Assembly: GCA_022601435.1 (NCBI GenBank)
Contig: JAJACQ010000029.1
Span: 1 to 45,094, forward strand
DNA: 45,094 bases
DNA from: Chlamydiia bacterium
Lineage (GTDB): Bacteria; Chlamydiota; Chlamydiia; Chlamydiales; 2-12-FULL-49-11
Direction: 5' to 3'
Shown: positions 1-8,191 of the stretch, in pieces
Layout: the number at the start of each line of letters is the position of its first letter
Position numbering within the stretch: position 1 is the stretch's first letter
Notes under the pieces: model-generated
The model's input: the letters and a program-made list of their open reading frames with translations, nothing else
Databases searched by the model: none
Told to the model about the DNA's origin: nothing
Position numbers and translations under genes: made by a program

Positions 1-1178
1 CCAAGTAAAGTAAAAAATTTAAATTTTGAAAGAAAGATTGGAAGCATGAATATGTTAATCACTAAAGAAAGAAAAAACGAAACCGATAAAAATCGTAATA
101 TTCTATAAGCTGCTTTTTCAAAAACAGGCATCAATAAAAGGCCTTCACTAGTTCGCTTTTCACAAATCAATTCTGAAAGTTCGTTTATAAAAGAATAAAG
201 AGTCAAGATTGTAAAAGTTGCCAAAAAACTCAAAATAAACCCAAGCTCGAATACACAAGTTGGATCAATAACAATTGATACAACCCCTGCAATCCCCAGT
301 GAATTTAATGGTAGAGGAATTTTAGAAGTTAAAAGCGAAACTAGATATACTGAGATCGCTATCCAGGAGCGAGATATAGAAGAAGAAGACCCTAAAAAGA
401 AAAAATATAACCAGGCAAGAAGAAGCAAAATAAAAATGGCATTTTTTTTAGGAAGAAACAAAGTTAGCGGAATTGACAATAAAAAAATAATCCAAGAAAA
501 ATGAAATCCTGAAATAGCAAGAGTGTGGAGCATTCCAGCTTGTAGAAACCTACCTTTTAAAAATCGACTGGATGTATGGGCAGTCACTAGCGCGGAGAAA
601 TAGTTTTCGATATCTTTATCAAGATGAGCAGATTCTAAAATCTTTCGGGCTTTCTTTTTTATTTGAAAACGAAAATCAGTAAATGAAAAACTGTAAGGCG
701 CTTTTTTCATTTTCTTTGGAATGAACGAGTAACCATAGGGTGAACTTTTTAAAATTCCAGTCACTAAAAAATCAGAGTTCATTTTATAGTTCATTTTTTC
801 AGAAATAGAAATCATGCAATTTAGGTTTTTGTATTCCTTTTTATTTTCATCTAGAGCATAAACAAGTTTTGCTTTTAGATAGTGTCTGTTTTCTGTATTT
901 TTTATTGCGAGAGGTTTTAGATATCCTTTTATATTTAAAACTCTTTTTGAAGGGGGCTCTTGAAACCCTATCTGGTAAAGGAGTGTAGAGAATGACGCTA
1001 AAAAAATATAACCAATTTTAAAAATGTGGTTTTTATGAGTTAGAGCAAAAAATAATGGAAAAATGATTCCATAAAATAAAAAAGCCCCACTTAAAAGGGA
1101 GGCAAATATATAAAGGGCAGGAAATCTTTCCCAATCAAACGTAAGCTTTTTGAAAAACTTACCTGGCGATTGTGTCAT
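1..1178 (-). CDS. comEC: ComEC/Rec2-family DNA uptake channel, 3' end cut by window edge
   Basis: The reverse strand is open from an ATG at 1178 to the window edge, about 392 codons with no stop. The N-terminus has two hydrophobic segments and is followed by a soluble region. Around residue 225 comes the ComEC hallmark HTLAISGFHFSWI, then further membrane helices carrying PLNSLGIAGVVSIVIDP and ELGFILSFLATFTIL, typical of the competence domain. Family members form the inner-membrane pore for single-stranded DNA in natural transformation; that role here is inferred from the family. The start ATG overlaps the stop of the upstream 85-codon gene as ATGA and has no ribosome binding site of its own, so translation is probably coupled. 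Whether a C-terminal metallo-beta-lactamase domain follows cannot be seen. Confidence 0.9.
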   Translation of the reverse strand, partial: MTQSPGKFFKKLTFDWERFPALYIFASLLSGAFLFYGIIFPLFFALTHKNHIFKIGYIFLASFSTLLYQIGFQEPPSKRVLNIKGYLKPLAIKNTENRHYLKAKLVYALDENKKEYKNLNCMISISEKMNYKMNSDFLVTGILKSSPYGYSFIPKKMKKAPYSFSFTDFRFQIKKKARKILESAHLDKDIENYFSALVTAHTSSRFLKGRFLQAGMLHTLAISGFHFSWIIFLLSIPLTLFLPKKNAIFILLLLAWLYFFFLGSSSSISRSWIAISVYLVSLLTSKIPLPLNSLGIAGVVSIVIDPTCVFELGFILSFLATFTILTLYSFINELSELICEKRTSEGLLLMPVFEKAAYRILRFLSVSFFLSLVINIFMLPIFLSKFKFFTLL

Positions 1179-1432
1179 AGGATTTGAGAAAGAAACTGAG
1201 TAACTTCATCTTCAAGCATTGCAGATTTTGCGTTATCTTGAGTTTTTTGCAGTCTATCTTCAATGCGTTTCAAAAGGTCTTCTTTTTCTGCTTGAGTTAA
1301 ATCTTGTTTTGTAGATTCTAGTGACGTGAAAATATTTTCAATAATAGAATTTATATTTTCAAGATCTTGATGAGTCAAAGTTTTTTGATCACTTGACCTT
1401 GCGCCACAGTTTGCGATTCTTGCAGATATCAT
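1175..1432 (-). CDS. Small helical hypothetical protein upstream of comEC
   Basis: This gene encodes 85 residues that I do not recognise. The sequence is hydrophilic, rich in Glu, Lys, Gln and Asp, and its spacing suggests a long helix or coiled coil from about residue 22 to the end. It has no signal peptide or membrane segment. AAGGAA stands 6 nt before the ATG, and a good -35/-10 pair lies just upstream, so it is very likely expressed. Its TGA overlaps the comEC ATG by four bases, making it the first gene of a two-gene operon. A role in DNA uptake would be a guess from position alone. Confidence 0.7.
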   Translation of the reverse strand: MISARIANCGARSSDQKTLTHQDLENINSIIENIFTSLESTKQDLTQAEKEDLLKRIEDRLQKTQDNAKSAMLEDEVTQFLSQIL

Positions 1433-1458
1433 TAAAAATTCCTTCGGTTTATAAACAT

Positions 1459-1487
1459 ACTATAAAGAACCCAAGATTAAAAATCAA
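1459..1487 (-). promoter_or_regulatory. Putative promoter of the 85-codon gene/comEC operon
   Basis: Reading the minus strand, TTGATT (1487-1482), a 17-nt spacer and TATAGT (1464-1459) match a sigma70/sigma66-type promoter. It is correctly placed before the Shine-Dalgarno of the small gene. Inferred from sequence only. Confidence 0.5.
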
Positions 1488-1541
1488 ACCCTTATTTGAA
1501 GTTATGAACAGAGGGTCATGCCTTGGGATTGTGGGGGTGAT

Positions 1542-2825
1542 CTACTTGTCTGTTTCATTTTTGGGTAGATCATCGCCGTAAGAGCCATGAATGATGCGAG
1601 CAGCGCGCGCTCCTGTTAAATGATGCAGCGCCCATTCAAACATAACAGAGAGCCTGTTGCGAAATCCAATTAAATAAGCAACGTGCACAAATCCCCAAAC
1701 AAACCAAGCAACAAGACCTTTAAAATTTAAACCAAAAGCACTAGCTACGGCTTTTCCAGATCCAATTGTTGCTAAACTTCCTTTATCGAAAAATTTAAAA
1801 AGTTTTCGTTTTCTTTTAGGCCGTTTAATTTCTTGTTTGATTAATTTACCAACATAGCGCCCTTGCTGAATGGCAACGGTAGCAACGCCTGGAAGGTTTT
1901 GGCCTTTGGTGGTTGTAAAGCTTGCAGCATCTCCTAAAACAAAGATGTCTCGGCTATTTGGTATTGATAAATCTCCACAAACAACAACTCGTCCTGCACG
2001 ATCTCTTTTTGTGTCTAAAGAATCAAGCATGTTTGAAACTGTATTTCCCGCGGCCCAAATAATATTATTTGATTCGATAAATTTTTCACCCATCATTACA
2101 CCAAATTCATTAATCTCTGTCACGAATGTTTTTGTTAAAATTTTAACACCCATCTTTTCAAGAGTTTTTTTTGTGTATTTAGAAAGTTTTTTAGGGAAGG
2201 GTGGAAGGGGACGATCAGCTCCTTCGATTAAATAAATATTTGCTTTTCTTGGATCAATATGTCTGAAATCTCTTTTAAATGTTGTTTTTAAAAGTTCTGC
2301 TATTGTTCCTGCAAATTCAACACCAGTTGGTCCCGCTCCTACGATCACAAAATTTAAGAAGCGCTGTCTTCGGGAAGCAAAATGTTCGCGTTCGGCACGT
2401 TCAAAAGCTGTTAAAATATGATTTCTGATCAACAAGGCGTCTTTAAGTGTTTTAATGCCAGGCGCATACTGTTCCCATTGCTCATTTCCAAAGTAAGAGT
2501 GTCTTGCTCCAATTGCAACGATAAGATAGTCAAACTCAAGGATATCGCCATTTTCTAGAGTAATTTCTTTTTTCTCTTTATCGATTTTTATTACTTCACC
2601 CATTAATACAGTTGTATTTTTTTGCTTAGCAAAAATCTCTCGGAGTGAAACGGAAATATCTCGAGGAGAAAGGGTTGCTGTAGCTGCTTGATAAAGAAGA
2701 GGTTGAAATAAATGGTGGTTTTTTTTGTCTAGTAAGGTGATATTTAAGTTTGCTTTTTTTAATGCTTTACAAGCATTGATACCGGCAAACCCTCCACCAA
2801 TTATAATGAGTTTTTTTCTTTTCAT
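1542..2825 (-). CDS. ndh: Type II NADH:quinone oxidoreductase (NDH-2)
   Basis: This is a 427-residue flavoprotein of the pyridine-nucleotide disulfide oxidoreductase fold. It opens with the FAD-binding IIGGGFAGINACK (residues 7-19) and has a second dinucleotide motif VIVGAGPTGVEFAG for NADH near residue 163. A third FAD motif, FVLGDAA, lies near residue 295. The C-terminal region has the hydrophobic stretch LVAWFVWGFVHVAYLIGF and an amphipathic end that anchor NDH-2 enzymes to the membrane. NDH-2 passes electrons from NADH to quinone without pumping protons. Length is normal for the family. AGAGG sits 6 nt before the ATG. It is divergent from hprK with a 69-bp gap. Reductases of the same fold with other acceptors are a less likely alternative. 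Confidence 0.9.
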   Translation of the reverse strand: MKRKKLIIIGGGFAGINACKALKKANLNITLLDKKNHHLFQPLLYQAATATLSPRDISVSLREIFAKQKNTTVLMGEVIKIDKEKKEITLENGDILEFDYLIVAIGARHSYFGNEQWEQYAPGIKTLKDALLIRNHILTAFERAEREHFASRRQRFLNFVIVGAGPTGVEFAGTIAELLKTTFKRDFRHIDPRKANIYLIEGADRPLPPFPKKLSKYTKKTLEKMGVKILTKTFVTEINEFGVMMGEKFIESNNIIWAAGNTVSNMLDSLDTKRDRAGRVVVCGDLSIPNSRDIFVLGDAASFTTTKGQNLPGVATVAIQQGRYVGKLIKQEIKRPKRKRKLFKFFDKGSLATIGSGKAVASAFGLNFKGLVAWFVWGFVHVAYLIGFRNRLSVMFEWALHHLTGARAARIIHGSYGDDLPKNETDK

Positions 2826-2894
2826 AAGACCTCTTAACTCTATACTTAAAAGGAATAATGAAGTAAAGTCAAGGGCTGAATTTTAAGGTTTATT

Positions 2895-3830
2895 ATGTTA
2901 TCAATTGGAGAATTTTTTAAAGAATTTGAAGAAAGTCTTTCTTTAGAAATAATTGCAGGAGAAGGTAATCTGGATGAGATACTTGAGTACGAAGGAATTG
3001 TAAGACCTGGTCTTGCATTAACGGGCTTTTTAGAAGATTATTCTATTCATCGAACGGTTGTTTTTGGAAAAGTAGAACATGAATATTTAAAGTCTATGGA
3101 TGATGAAACGCGCGTTGATCGATTATCAAAAGTACTTCCCTCCACAGTTCCTTTGATAGTGATAACACGTGGAATGACTCCGCTAAAAGAGTTAGTTGAT
3201 ATTTGTAAGAAGAATAAAATTCCGCTTTTTGTTTCTCAAAAAGAAACTTTGTATGTCTTACAAAAAATCACTTACTTTTTAGGAAGAGCCTTTTCTCCTT
3301 CAGAATCAGTTTCAGGAACTTTAGTAGAAGCTTTTGGAAAAGGCGTTTTGATTCAAGGCGATTCATCTGTTGGTAAAAGTGAAACGGCGCTTGGATTAAT
3401 TGTTAGAAGGCATCGATTGGTGGCAGATGATGTTGTTATAATAAAAAAACGCGAAGGCTCATATTTAGAGGGTGAAGGTGCAAAAATCTCTAGACATCTG
3501 ATGGAGATTCGCGGCATTGGAATTATAAATGTTGCGCATTTATATGGAGCTGTTTGTGTAAGTGAAAAAGCAAATGTTGATGTTGTAGTAAAATTAGAAG
3601 CTTGGGATGATGATCAATATTATGATCGCGTAGGTTTAGAGGAAAAACATAAAGAATTTCTTGGCGTAAATGTTCCTTATTATGTTGTACCTGTAAAACC
3701 AGGACGTGATACTGTTTTAATGATTGAAACAATTGTCTTAAATCACCGTCTTAAAAAAATGGGAGTAAACTCTGCAAGAGAGTTTAATAGAAAGCTTTTA
3801 GACACCATTGCAAAAAAACAAGAGGCCTAA
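2895..3830 (+). CDS. hprK: HPr kinase/phosphorylase
   Basis: The 311-residue product matches the two-domain HprK layout. An N-terminal domain of about 130 residues is followed by a kinase domain with the P-loop GDSSVGKSE (about 155-163) and the family signature EIRGIGIINV (about 204-213). HprK phosphorylates and dephosphorylates the regulatory serine of HPr in the PTS regulatory system. AAGG precedes the ATG by 6 nt. It lies 85 bp upstream of ptsI, but no HPr gene lies between them, so its substrate must be encoded elsewhere or be something else. Confidence 0.95.
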   Translation: MLSIGEFFKEFEESLSLEIIAGEGNLDEILEYEGIVRPGLALTGFLEDYSIHRTVVFGKVEHEYLKSMDDETRVDRLSKVLPSTVPLIVITRGMTPLKELVDICKKNKIPLFVSQKETLYVLQKITYFLGRAFSPSESVSGTLVEAFGKGVLIQGDSSVGKSETALGLIVRRHRLVADDVVIIKKREGSYLEGEGAKISRHLMEIRGIGIINVAHLYGAVCVSEKANVDVVVKLEAWDDDQYYDRVGLEEKHKEFLGVNVPYYVVPVKPGRDTVLMIETIVLNHRLKKMGVNSAREFNRKLLDTIAKKQEA

Positions 3831-3838
3831 TAATTCCC

Positions 3839-3919
3839 ATGGCAAAAATAGTTGTTGATAAAATCTCATTTTATTATGTAATATTTAAATCTTATTCAGA
3901 TGATTTTGGTTTATTTTGA
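3839..3919 (+). CDS. 26-codon ORF between hprK and ptsI, possible leader or remnant
   Basis: The ORF runs from ATG 3839 to TGA 3917-3919, and its stop overlaps the TTG start of ptsI as TTGA. The peptide begins MAKIVVDKISFYYVIF and resembles nothing I recognise; it lacks the HPr active-site GLHARP motif. No strong ribosome binding site is seen (AGAGG is about 15 nt away). ptsI has no Shine-Dalgarno of its own, so this ORF may couple its translation. It may instead be a decayed ptsH, or chance. Confidence 0.3.
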   Translation: MAKIVVDKISFYYVIFKSYSDDFGLF

Positions 3920-5652
3920 AAAAACTAAAAGAAGAAATCCACCTTGAGGGGATACCCGTTAGTGAAGGTATTGGGGTTGGTTCTTTTTTCTTATTTAAAG
4001 GAAAAGAAATCACAGTACCAGAGTTTGCGATTACTTCCACTCAAGTTAGTATCGAGATAGCAAGATACAGAAGAGCTCTTTTATCAAGTAGAGAAGAGCT
4101 TGAGTCTCTTCATTCATATTTAAAAGATGAAGGGTCAAGCGAAGTCTGCCGTATTGTTGATACCCATATCCAGATGCTTCAAGATCCGATCATTTCGCAA
4201 TCTATAGAAGAAAAGATTGCACACATGCGCCAAAATACAGAAAGTGTTTTTATGTATGTTATGGATGAATATAAACGATTGTTTAGAAAAAAAATGAATC
4301 CAGATGTAGCAGAAGATCGCCTACTTGATATTAAAGATCTATCTCATAGAATTTTACGCCATTTAAACCCTATTACCTCTGCTCAAAAAGATATTCTACC
4401 GCACTCAATTTTTGCAGATTATGAAATCATACCCACAAAAGCTGCAGAAGCAAAGAAAGGTTTTGTTGAAGGGTTTATTTCAAAGATCGGTGGCGAGATG
4501 TCACATTCAGGTGTGATTGCAAGAGCTAAAGAAATCCCTTTTGTGTCTGGAATAAATATTTCTTTGCTTGATGATTTAGGAAGAGAAAATGTTATCGTAG
4601 ATGGCTACAATGGAATTGTAATTATAAATCCAAGTAAGTCTACGATGGAAAAATATTATAAAAGTAGCTCTACTCATGCAAAATCAATACTCCCTGTCTT
4701 CAGCCCCTCTGATATAACAACAAAAGATGATGTTTTAGTTAAAGTTTCTGCAAATTTTGACTCTATGGATGATCTAGAAAAGTTGTCTGAATATAACATT
4801 AATTCAATTGGTTTAATAAGAACGGAATTTTTATTTTTACAAGAAGCGGTGACAACGTTATCAATGCAATTTCAAATAGAGCGCTATGAAGAAATCATTC
4901 AAGGAGCAAAAGGTGCATTGTTAACGTTTAGATTGTTTGATATTGGAAGTGATAAAAAAATTATCGAGATGGAGGAGTTAGAACCTAATCCTGCATTAGG
5001 ATGCCGCTCAATTCGTTTTCTATTGAAATACCCGAAAATATTTAAAACGCAAGTAAAAGCATTGTACCACGCTTCTTTAAAGGGGAACATTCAGTTGTTA
5101 CTTCCGCTGATTACTGATTATGATGAGTTTTTAACAGCTGTCTCTTTTATTGAAATGTGTCGAAAAGAAGTAGAAAGAGAGGTAGATGAAAATGTACCAA
5201 AATTAAAAATCGGTTGCATGGTTGAAGTTCCTTCGTTTGCATTATTAGCGGATCATTTTGCAAAAGTATGTGATTTCTTTTCTATAGGGACAAATGACCT
5301 GATGCAATATACACTTGCAATGGATCGAATTTGTCCGGAGTGTGAATCTGTTTTTAGACTTTATCACCCTTCGATTGTTAGATTAATAAAAAATGTTGTA
5401 GAGGCTGCTAATAAAGAGGGGATTGAGGTAAGTATCTGCGGAGAAGCTGCCTCATGTGAAAAATATACAAAACTTCTAGTAGGTCTTGGAATAAGGCACT
5501 TTTCTTGTAGTATTCGATACGTTCCACTCATAAGAGAGGTACTTTCTAAAATAGATTCTAATAACGCAAGAGAAATTGCAAATCAAGCGCTCAAGGCCGC
5601 TTCAATTAATGAAGTTTCTGAATTAATGAATGAAGAAAAAATTAAATATTAA
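3916..5652 (+). CDS. ptsI: PTS enzyme I, phosphoenolpyruvate-protein phosphotransferase
   Basis: The 578-residue length is typical of EI. The N-terminal domain carries the phosphorylated histidine in GGEMSHSGVIAR (His about 197). The C-terminal barrel has IGLIRTEFLF, the PEP/Mg site GTNDLMQYTLAMDR and the cysteine-containing CGEAAS. EI takes phosphate from PEP and passes it to HPr. The start is a TTG: an in-frame TGA at 3901 leaves no room for an upstream start, and family alignment fits EGIPVSEGIGVG near the N-terminus. There is no Shine-Dalgarno, but the TTG overlaps the stop of a 26-codon ORF. It converges on ybaB, 24 bp away. Confidence 0.95.
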   Translation: MKKLKEEIHLEGIPVSEGIGVGSFFLFKGKEITVPEFAITSTQVSIEIARYRRALLSSREELESLHSYLKDEGSSEVCRIVDTHIQMLQDPIISQSIEEKIAHMRQNTESVFMYVMDEYKRLFRKKMNPDVAEDRLLDIKDLSHRILRHLNPITSAQKDILPHSIFADYEIIPTKAAEAKKGFVEGFISKIGGEMSHSGVIARAKEIPFVSGINISLLDDLGRENVIVDGYNGIVIINPSKSTMEKYYKSSSTHAKSILPVFSPSDITTKDDVLVKVSANFDSMDDLEKLSEYNINSIGLIRTEFLFLQEAVTTLSMQFQIERYEEIIQGAKGALLTFRLFDIGSDKKIIEMEELEPNPALGCRSIRFLLKYPKIFKTQVKALYHASLKGNIQLLLPLITDYDEFLTAVSFIEMCRKEVEREVDENVPKLKIGCMVEVPSFALLADHFAKVCDFFSIGTNDLMQYTLAMDRICPECESVFRLYHPSIVRLIKNVVEAANKEGIEVSICGEAASCEKYTKLLVGLGIRHFSCSIRYVPLIREVLSKIDSNNAREIANQALKAASINEVSELMNEEKIKY

Positions 5653-5676
5653 GTATAATAATAAATAATTTAATTT

Positions 5677-5967
5677 TTAAAACATAGGTCCCATGGAATC
5701 CATCCCCATGGTTTCATCAGCCTGTTTTTCAGCATTTTTGAAGGCAGATCCTATTAGATCTTGAAGCCCTTCAATATCTTCTGGATCGACGCAAGAAGGG
5801 TCAATATCTATATTTTTAAAAGACTTTGTGCCAGTCAAAGTGACTTTAACGAGCTCACCTTCAGAGGTCCCGACAATCTCTTTATTTTCCATATCCTTTT
5901 GAATTTCAGCCATTTGCGCTTGCATTGCCTTTTGCTTCTTTTTCATTTTTGAGAATCCGCTACCCAT
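5677..5967 (-). CDS. ybaB: YbaB/EbfC-family nucleoid-associated protein
   Basis: The product is about 96 residues with the family pattern. A basic, Met/Gln-rich N-terminal helix (KMKKKQKAMQAQMAEIQKDM) leads into a small sheet region with VKVTLTGTKSFKNIDID. It ends in a helix and a Gly/Met-rich tail. EbfC-type proteins bind DNA as dimers. ATG 5967 is preferred over the GTG at 5973 because AAGGAG lies 5 nt before the ATG while the GTG falls inside that site. In the chlamydiae I know, ybaB sits next to ptsI and dnaX, as here, apart from the large inserted gene that follows. Confidence 0.9.
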   Translation of the reverse strand: MGSGFSKMKKKQKAMQAQMAEIQKDMENKEIVGTSEGELVKVTLTGTKSFKNIDIDPSCVDPEDIEGLQDLIGSAFKNAEKQADETMGMDSMGPMF

Positions 5968-6104
5968 AATCACTCCTTTTGTAACTGGATAAATAGTCTA
6001 CAATATATAGGTAGAAAATGCAAATGCAAGATTGTAGATTGTCTTTATTGTAAATAATATGTTAAACTTTATTTAGATGAAATTATAAAAATTAGGAATT
6101 TATT

Positions 6105-8150
6105 ATGGCAGTATTTGAATTTGGGGCAAAATTGGAATATCAAAATCAGGCAAAAGATCTAGCAGAAAGATGGATCGATATTGATTTTGGTAATAAACAA
6201 ATAGTAAGACAAAGCGATGCTGGAAAGTTTGTTCATATTGAACCAAGTGATATTACCAAAACTCATATTGAAAAATTTGTTCAAGTGTTAAAGTTAACTG
6301 CCCTAGTTATTTCATTCCCAGTAACATTAATTGTATTGCTAGCAAGAGAAATTAACCGTTCTCAAATTGTAGCCGGCGATATTAAAAACCTAGAAGATCC
6401 TATTTCATTAGATGAATCAGATGGAGAGGATACAACTCCAACAACTCCAATAAGTCTAACAACTACAACAACTCCAACAACTACAACAACTCCAACAACT
6501 ACAACAACTCCAACAACTCCAACAACTCCAATAAGTCTAACAACTACAACAACTCCAACAACTCCAACAACTACAAGATCACCTAGTAGTTCAACAGGAC
6601 CGGTGGTAACTTCAAATACTACACAAAACAGTATCCCTCTAGTTCCAATTGATACAAGTGATCTAAATAATAGACAGGCTAACCCTGGCTCAACTGTGGC
6701 TAATGCAACAAATTTAAGTAAAGTTCAGAATAGTTCAACGGGACAAATGGTAACTTCAAATACTACGCAAAACAGTATCCCTCTAGTTCCAATTGATACA
6801 AAGAAGCAAAATAAAAAACAAGATGGTTTAAGTACAGTTGCTACTACAGATCCAATTGTGAATACGAATCAAACGGATTCTAGAGCAATTTCAATTGACG
6901 ATTTTAGTAAATTAAATTTATACAATGTTATAAATTTAATTTTCCCGACAAATGCTCCCTATCAGGAATCTGATCTTGCAAAAGCTTTTGATCAATTGCT
7001 TTTAGAGGAAAGAATAAATCTCCCTGAAAGTCTACAACCCTTTTATAGACAATTTTATGATTCTACGAGAGAATTAATTCGAACGTATTTTACCGATGAA
7101 CAGACTAATGTAGCAGAAGTTTTTGCATTGTATTCTACGGATGATATAAGTGTACTATATAATAGTATTCCAGATGACCAATGTCATTTCTTTCAAGCTC
7201 CACGCGCATCTCTAGAGAAACCAGAAGAGCCTAGAGCTACGTTAAGGGCAAGTTCTGTTTCTTCAAGTCAGCCTAAGACACCTACTGATGAAGCGATGCA
7301 ACAAGCAGCAGCTCCAGTAGTTGGTAAATCAACAAAACCTACACAAGCTGAAATGCCATCTTTTGAAAAGTTTTCAGAAACAAATTTTCTAAGGCTTTTG
7401 AATCTTCCAATCAAAAAAGATCATCAACAAAGAGGTTATGCGTTAACTGATTATATTGGATTTGATTATTATATGAAGAAAGATATGTTAAATTTACCGG
7501 TAGAATTTCAATCTTTATATAGAGGACTATTCTCTTGTTTTAATGATTGTTTTGATACTTTTGTGCAGATTGGAAAAACTAGAATAAGGGGTGGTTTCCT
7601 CGCTTTTAATATTGATCGTTCCCTTGCAGAGATGTGGGAGGTATCTAGGGATGGTAGAAAAGAGCAAATTGAAGCCGCGTTTGTGGAGCTTCAGAAAGAT
7701 CCAGCAGCATTTGCTAAGCTTAACAAAGCTTTAGAAGTTGGATCATTTCCTGAAATTGAAGCCCCTTTATTAGAAACGATTGCGAAGCCTTCTTTAGAAG
7801 AGTTTGGTAGAATGAACTTTGGAAAGATTATTGAATTTGGAATAGGTAGAGAGCCTAATCTTGAAGATCTAGAAAAAGATTTTGATCAATTGAATTCACT
7901 TAACCAAATTACGGCTTCAGGTGAGTTGCATGATTTTTATAAAGGAGTAATGACTTTTATGAGTTCTTGTGCAAAGGTCAAGTTGGATGTATATGATCAG
8001 AGTCTAAATGGGGTGTATGAGATATTTGCAGGTGAGTTAAGTCAGAATGGTACTTTAAGTTCTGATAGCTCTTTGGAAAATCTTTATAACTCTATGAGTG
8101 ATGAACAGTATACGATTTTAAAAAATGCTATTGATGCTATACAAGATTAA
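6105..8150 (+). CDS. Large lineage-specific protein: membrane segment, Thr/Pro repeat, three C-terminal repeat domains
   Basis: This 681-residue protein is not one I recognise. In order: a soluble N-terminus of about 57 residues; one hydrophobic segment (about 59-82, TALVISFPVTLIVLLARE); a low-complexity Thr/Pro tract (about 110-157); a duplicated 24-residue Ser/Thr block (about 162-185 and 210-233); then three diverged domain copies starting near 262, 419 and 564. Each domain copy opens with S-[IFL]-[DE]-[DEK]-F and continues with alternating hydrophobic helices, an aromatic (Y/F)-(R/K) pair and an acidic end. No signal peptide is seen. AGGAA lies 9 nt before the ATG. It interrupts ybaB-dnaX. 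The layout suggests a secreted or envelope-anchored protein, possibly a host-interaction factor; that is inference. Confidence 0.85.
   Translation: MAVFEFGAKLEYQNQAKDLAERWIDIDFGNKQIVRQSDAGKFVHIEPSDITKTHIEKFVQVLKLTALVISFPVTLIVLLAREINRSQIVAGDIKNLEDPISLDESDGEDTTPTTPISLTTTTTPTTTTTPTTTTTPTTPTTPISLTTTTTPTTPTTTRSPSSSTGPVVTSNTTQNSIPLVPIDTSDLNNRQANPGSTVANATNLSKVQNSSTGQMVTSNTTQNSIPLVPIDTKKQNKKQDGLSTVATTDPIVNTNQTDSRAISIDDFSKLNLYNVINLIFPTNAPYQESDLAKAFDQLLLEERINLPESLQPFYRQFYDSTRELIRTYFTDEQTNVAEVFALYSTDDISVLYNSIPDDQCHFFQAPRASLEKPEEPRATLRASSVSSSQPKTPTDEAMQQAAAPVVGKSTKPTQAEMPSFEKFSETNFLRLLNLPIKKDHQQRGYALTDYIGFDYYMKKDMLNLPVEFQSLYRGLFSCFNDCFDTFVQIGKTRIRGGFLAFNIDRSLAEMWEVSRDGRKEQIEAAFVELQKDPAAFAKLNKALEVGSFPEIEAPLLETIAKPSLEEFGRMNFGKIIEFGIGREPNLEDLEKDFDQLNSLNQITASGELHDFYKGVMTFMSSCAKVKLDVYDQSLNGVYEIFAGELSQNGTLSSDSSLENLYNSMSDEQYTILKNAIDAIQD
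6432..6575 (+). repeat. In-frame tandem repeat encoding Thr/Pro tract
   Basis: The stretch is built from ACAACTCC, ACAACTAC and AATAAGTCT units, encoding mixtures of TTP and TTT with two PISL interruptions. Units are multiples of 3 nt, so slippage would alter tract length without breaking the frame. Confidence 0.85.
6588..6657 (+). repeat. 70-bp direct repeat, copy 1 (inside the 681-residue gene)
   Basis: About 65 of 70 bases match the second copy at 6732-6801. Both encode STGxxVTSNTTQNSIPLVP in the same frame, 48 codons apart. This is a recent internal duplication. Confidence 0.9.
6732..6801 (+). repeat. 70-bp direct repeat, copy 2
   Basis: Partner of 6588-6657. Differences cluster at the two residues after STG; the rest is nearly identical. 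Confidence 0.9.
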
Positions 8151-8153
8151 CAT

Positions 8154-8191
8154 AAAAAGTTAGCTTTTGCGAAAAAGCTAGCTTTTTTTTT
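8154..8191. terminator. Bidirectional rho-independent terminator between convergent genes
   Basis: AAAAAGTTAGCTTTT and AAAAGCTAGCTTTTT form a stem around a short loop (one G-U pair), followed by a run of T on the plus strand and preceded by a run of A. It starts 3 nt after the stop of the large repeat protein gene and touches the dnaX stop codon. Confidence 0.85.

Noticed and set aside
3839..3919. The 26-codon ORF as a true HPr
   Set aside because: HPr needs about 85 residues and a GLHARP site; neither is present.
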